DNA of 14,319 nt from Methylophilaceae bacterium UBA7525 (GTDB taxonomy: Bacteria; Pseudomonadota; Gammaproteobacteria; Burkholderiales; Methylophilaceae): the NCBI GenBank assembly GCA_002479405.1, contig DLMX01000059.1, positions 6,685 to 21,003 of the forward strand, read 5' to 3'. The notes under the pieces were generated by a model. The model was not told where the DNA came from, searched no databases, and saw only the letters and a program-made list of their open reading frames with translations. Of this stretch, positions 13,220 to 14,319 are shown piece after piece. How positions within the stretch are numbered: the first letter of the stretch is position 1; each line of letters starts with the position of its first letter. The position numbers were made by a program, and so were the translations under genes.

Positions 13220-14319
13220 CAGGCAGCCCTCGCGACGGTTTCGGCTTTTGTCGGCAGGTCCCACGGTGCCGGTTTGCGTACCTGCTCCCATACCGGGTGA
13301 TACAGTGCCTGATCGATACGCTTCACCAGTTCCACCATGCCGACATAACCGGCGTAGGCATGATGGCGTTCCTGGTTGATATCGAGCCAGGGCATTTTGA
13401 CCTTGAGCGCGATGAACTGGCTACGACCGCCGGAAAGCATGATGTCGGCACGTGATTCCTTGAGCATGGCGTACATGTCGCGCGGGCGCATATCATCAAA
13501 CATGTGTGCGTCTTCGCCCATGATCTCCTTGATCTTTTCCTTGTCTTCGACAGTGGATTTCTTCACGCTGGTGCCGACGACTTCCATGCCGCCTTCCTGC
13601 AGCGCGGCCACCACCGACCATGACTTGACCCCGCCGGTGATCAGCAGCACCTTCTTGCCTTCAAGCCGCTTGCGGTAATGGTTGATCTGCTTCCAGGCGC
13701 GGCTTTCCTCGCGGAAGATCAGTTTTTCAGTGCGCGACAGCAATTCTTCCGGCGCGCCTTGTTGCACCAGTAGTTTTGCGATCTGGCGCAGGCTTTCGCT
13801 CATGTCGCCGATGCCGTAGAACGAACCTTCGAAGAACGGGATGCCGTAACGTTCCTCCATCTTGCGTGCGACGTTGATCATGGCTTTTGAGCACACCATC
13901 ATGGCCGCCTTGGCGCGGTGCGAATAGGCGACTTCCTTGTACTTGGCATCGCCCGAGATGCAGGAGAGGATGCGGATGCCGAGTTCGTCCAGCAGCGGCT
14001 TTACCTGCCACAGCTCGCCTGCGAGGTTGTATTCGCCGATGATGTTGATGTCGTAAGGCGTGGTGAATTCCGGCTCTTCGGTGCCGATGACGTACTCGAG
14101 CAGCGCCTCGCCCGCCAGCTTGTTGCCGAGGTTCTTGCTGCCAACAAAGCCCGGCGCATTAATGGGGATGATGGGCTTGCCGAACTTGGCCGTGGCCGCC
14201 TTGCACACCGCCTCGATATCGTCACCGATCAGTGCGGTGACGCAGGTCTGGTAAACGAAAACGGCAGGCGGGTCGTACTTGTCGAGGATTTCGCGGATGG
14301 ATTTGTACAGGCGTTTCTC
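13219..14319 (-). CDS. nifE: NifE, alpha subunit of the FeMo-co scaffold NifEN (N-terminus beyond window)
   Basis: The frame runs off the right edge. 366 residues are visible, beginning EKRLYKSIREIL, so roughly the first 100 residues are missing. VFVYQTCVTALIGDD contains the Cys equivalent to the third cluster ligand of NifE. MMVCSKAMINVARKMEERYG contains the Cys that aligns with the cofactor-ligating Cys of NifD. Other family blocks are GSKNLGNKLAGEALLEYVIG, NIIGEYNLAGELWQ and LITGGVKSWSVVAALQEGG. The GTG at 14206-14208 is an internal Val, not a start. The stop overlaps the nifN ATG by one base, the usual tight nifE-nifN junction. Confidence 0.96.
   Translation of the reverse strand, partial: EKRLYKSIREILDKYDPPAVFVYQTCVTALIGDDIEAVCKAATAKFGKPIIPINAPGFVGSKNLGNKLAGEALLEYVIGTEEPEFTTPYDINIIGEYNLAGELWQVKPLLDELGIRILSCISGDAKYKEVAYSHRAKAAMMVCSKAMINVARKMEERYGIPFFEGSFYGIGDMSESLRQIAKLLVQQGAPEELLSRTEKLIFREESRAWKQINHYRKRLEGKKVLLITGGVKSWSVVAALQEGGMEVVGTSVKKSTVEDKEKIKEIMGEDAHMFDDMRPRDMYAMLKESRADIMLSGGRSQFIALKVKMPWLDINQERHHAYAGYVGMVELVKRIDQALYHPVWEQVRKPAPWDLPTKAETVARAA

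Noticed and set aside
13220..13291. A longer nifN starting at 13291
   Set aside because: The extra 24 residues overlap the nifE end in another frame and are not NifN-like; the TGATG overlap at 13219-13221 marks the start.

Overview
This window looks like part of the nitrogen-fixation (nif) region of a diazotrophic proteobacterium. The gene order nifE-nifN-nifX-DUF269-DUF683-fdxB-nifQ, the compact NifQ and the moderate-to-high GC of these genes fit a freshwater betaproteobacterium (Rhodocyclales or Nitrosomonadales type). That placement is an inference from gene order and protein style, not from a search.

Right half (about 7204-14319, all on the minus strand, read right to left): a tightly packed FeMo-cofactor assembly and electron-supply operon. 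It holds nifE (N-terminus off the window), nifN, nifX, the NifX-associated DUF269 gene, a small DUF683/CCE_0567-type gene, fdxB (nif-specific 2x[4Fe-4S] ferredoxin III), nifQ, a double-module SagB/ThcOx-like nitroreductase, and a rhodanese-ankyrin fusion. Several pairs overlap by 1 or 4 nt (nifE/nifN TGATG, DUF683/fdxB ATGA, nifQ/nitroreductase ATGA), so the two less-characterised genes at the end are probably co-translated with the Mo/S-handling part of the pathway. A 228-bp gap between nifX and DUF269 carries two diverged copies of a CCACAGAGG-type repeat. Their outer ends can pair into a long hairpin inside the nif message. A stem at 7154-7181 may mark the end of the operon.

Middle (1906-6956, minus strand, visibly lower GC): a second operon with a small exported protein of unknown function, iorA-like [2Fe-2S] and iorB-like Tat-exported molybdopterin subunits of an isoquinoline-1-oxidoreductase/aldehyde-oxidase type enzyme, an XdhC/CoxI maturation factor, and a class I SAM methyltransferase coupled to xdhC by ATGA. 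This is a periplasmic molybdenum hydroxylase with its cofactor-maturation factor. It lies next to the Mo-nitrogenase cofactor genes.

Left end (plus strand): the last 36 residues of a [2Fe-2S] ferredoxin (the type often found in nif regions), a strong hairpin after its stop, then a 545-aa (or 527-aa) protein. That protein has an N-terminal domain common in TolB-like regulators, a TolB/FlgO-like domain and C-terminal TPRs, and it converges on the methyltransferase with only 16 bp between. No tRNA, rRNA, CRISPR or insertion sequence was seen. The most interesting parts are the nitroreductase and rhodanese-ankyrin pair coupled to nifQ, the unknown exported protein heading the molybdoenzyme operon, the Cys motif in the NifN tail, and the repeat hairpin inside the nif operon.
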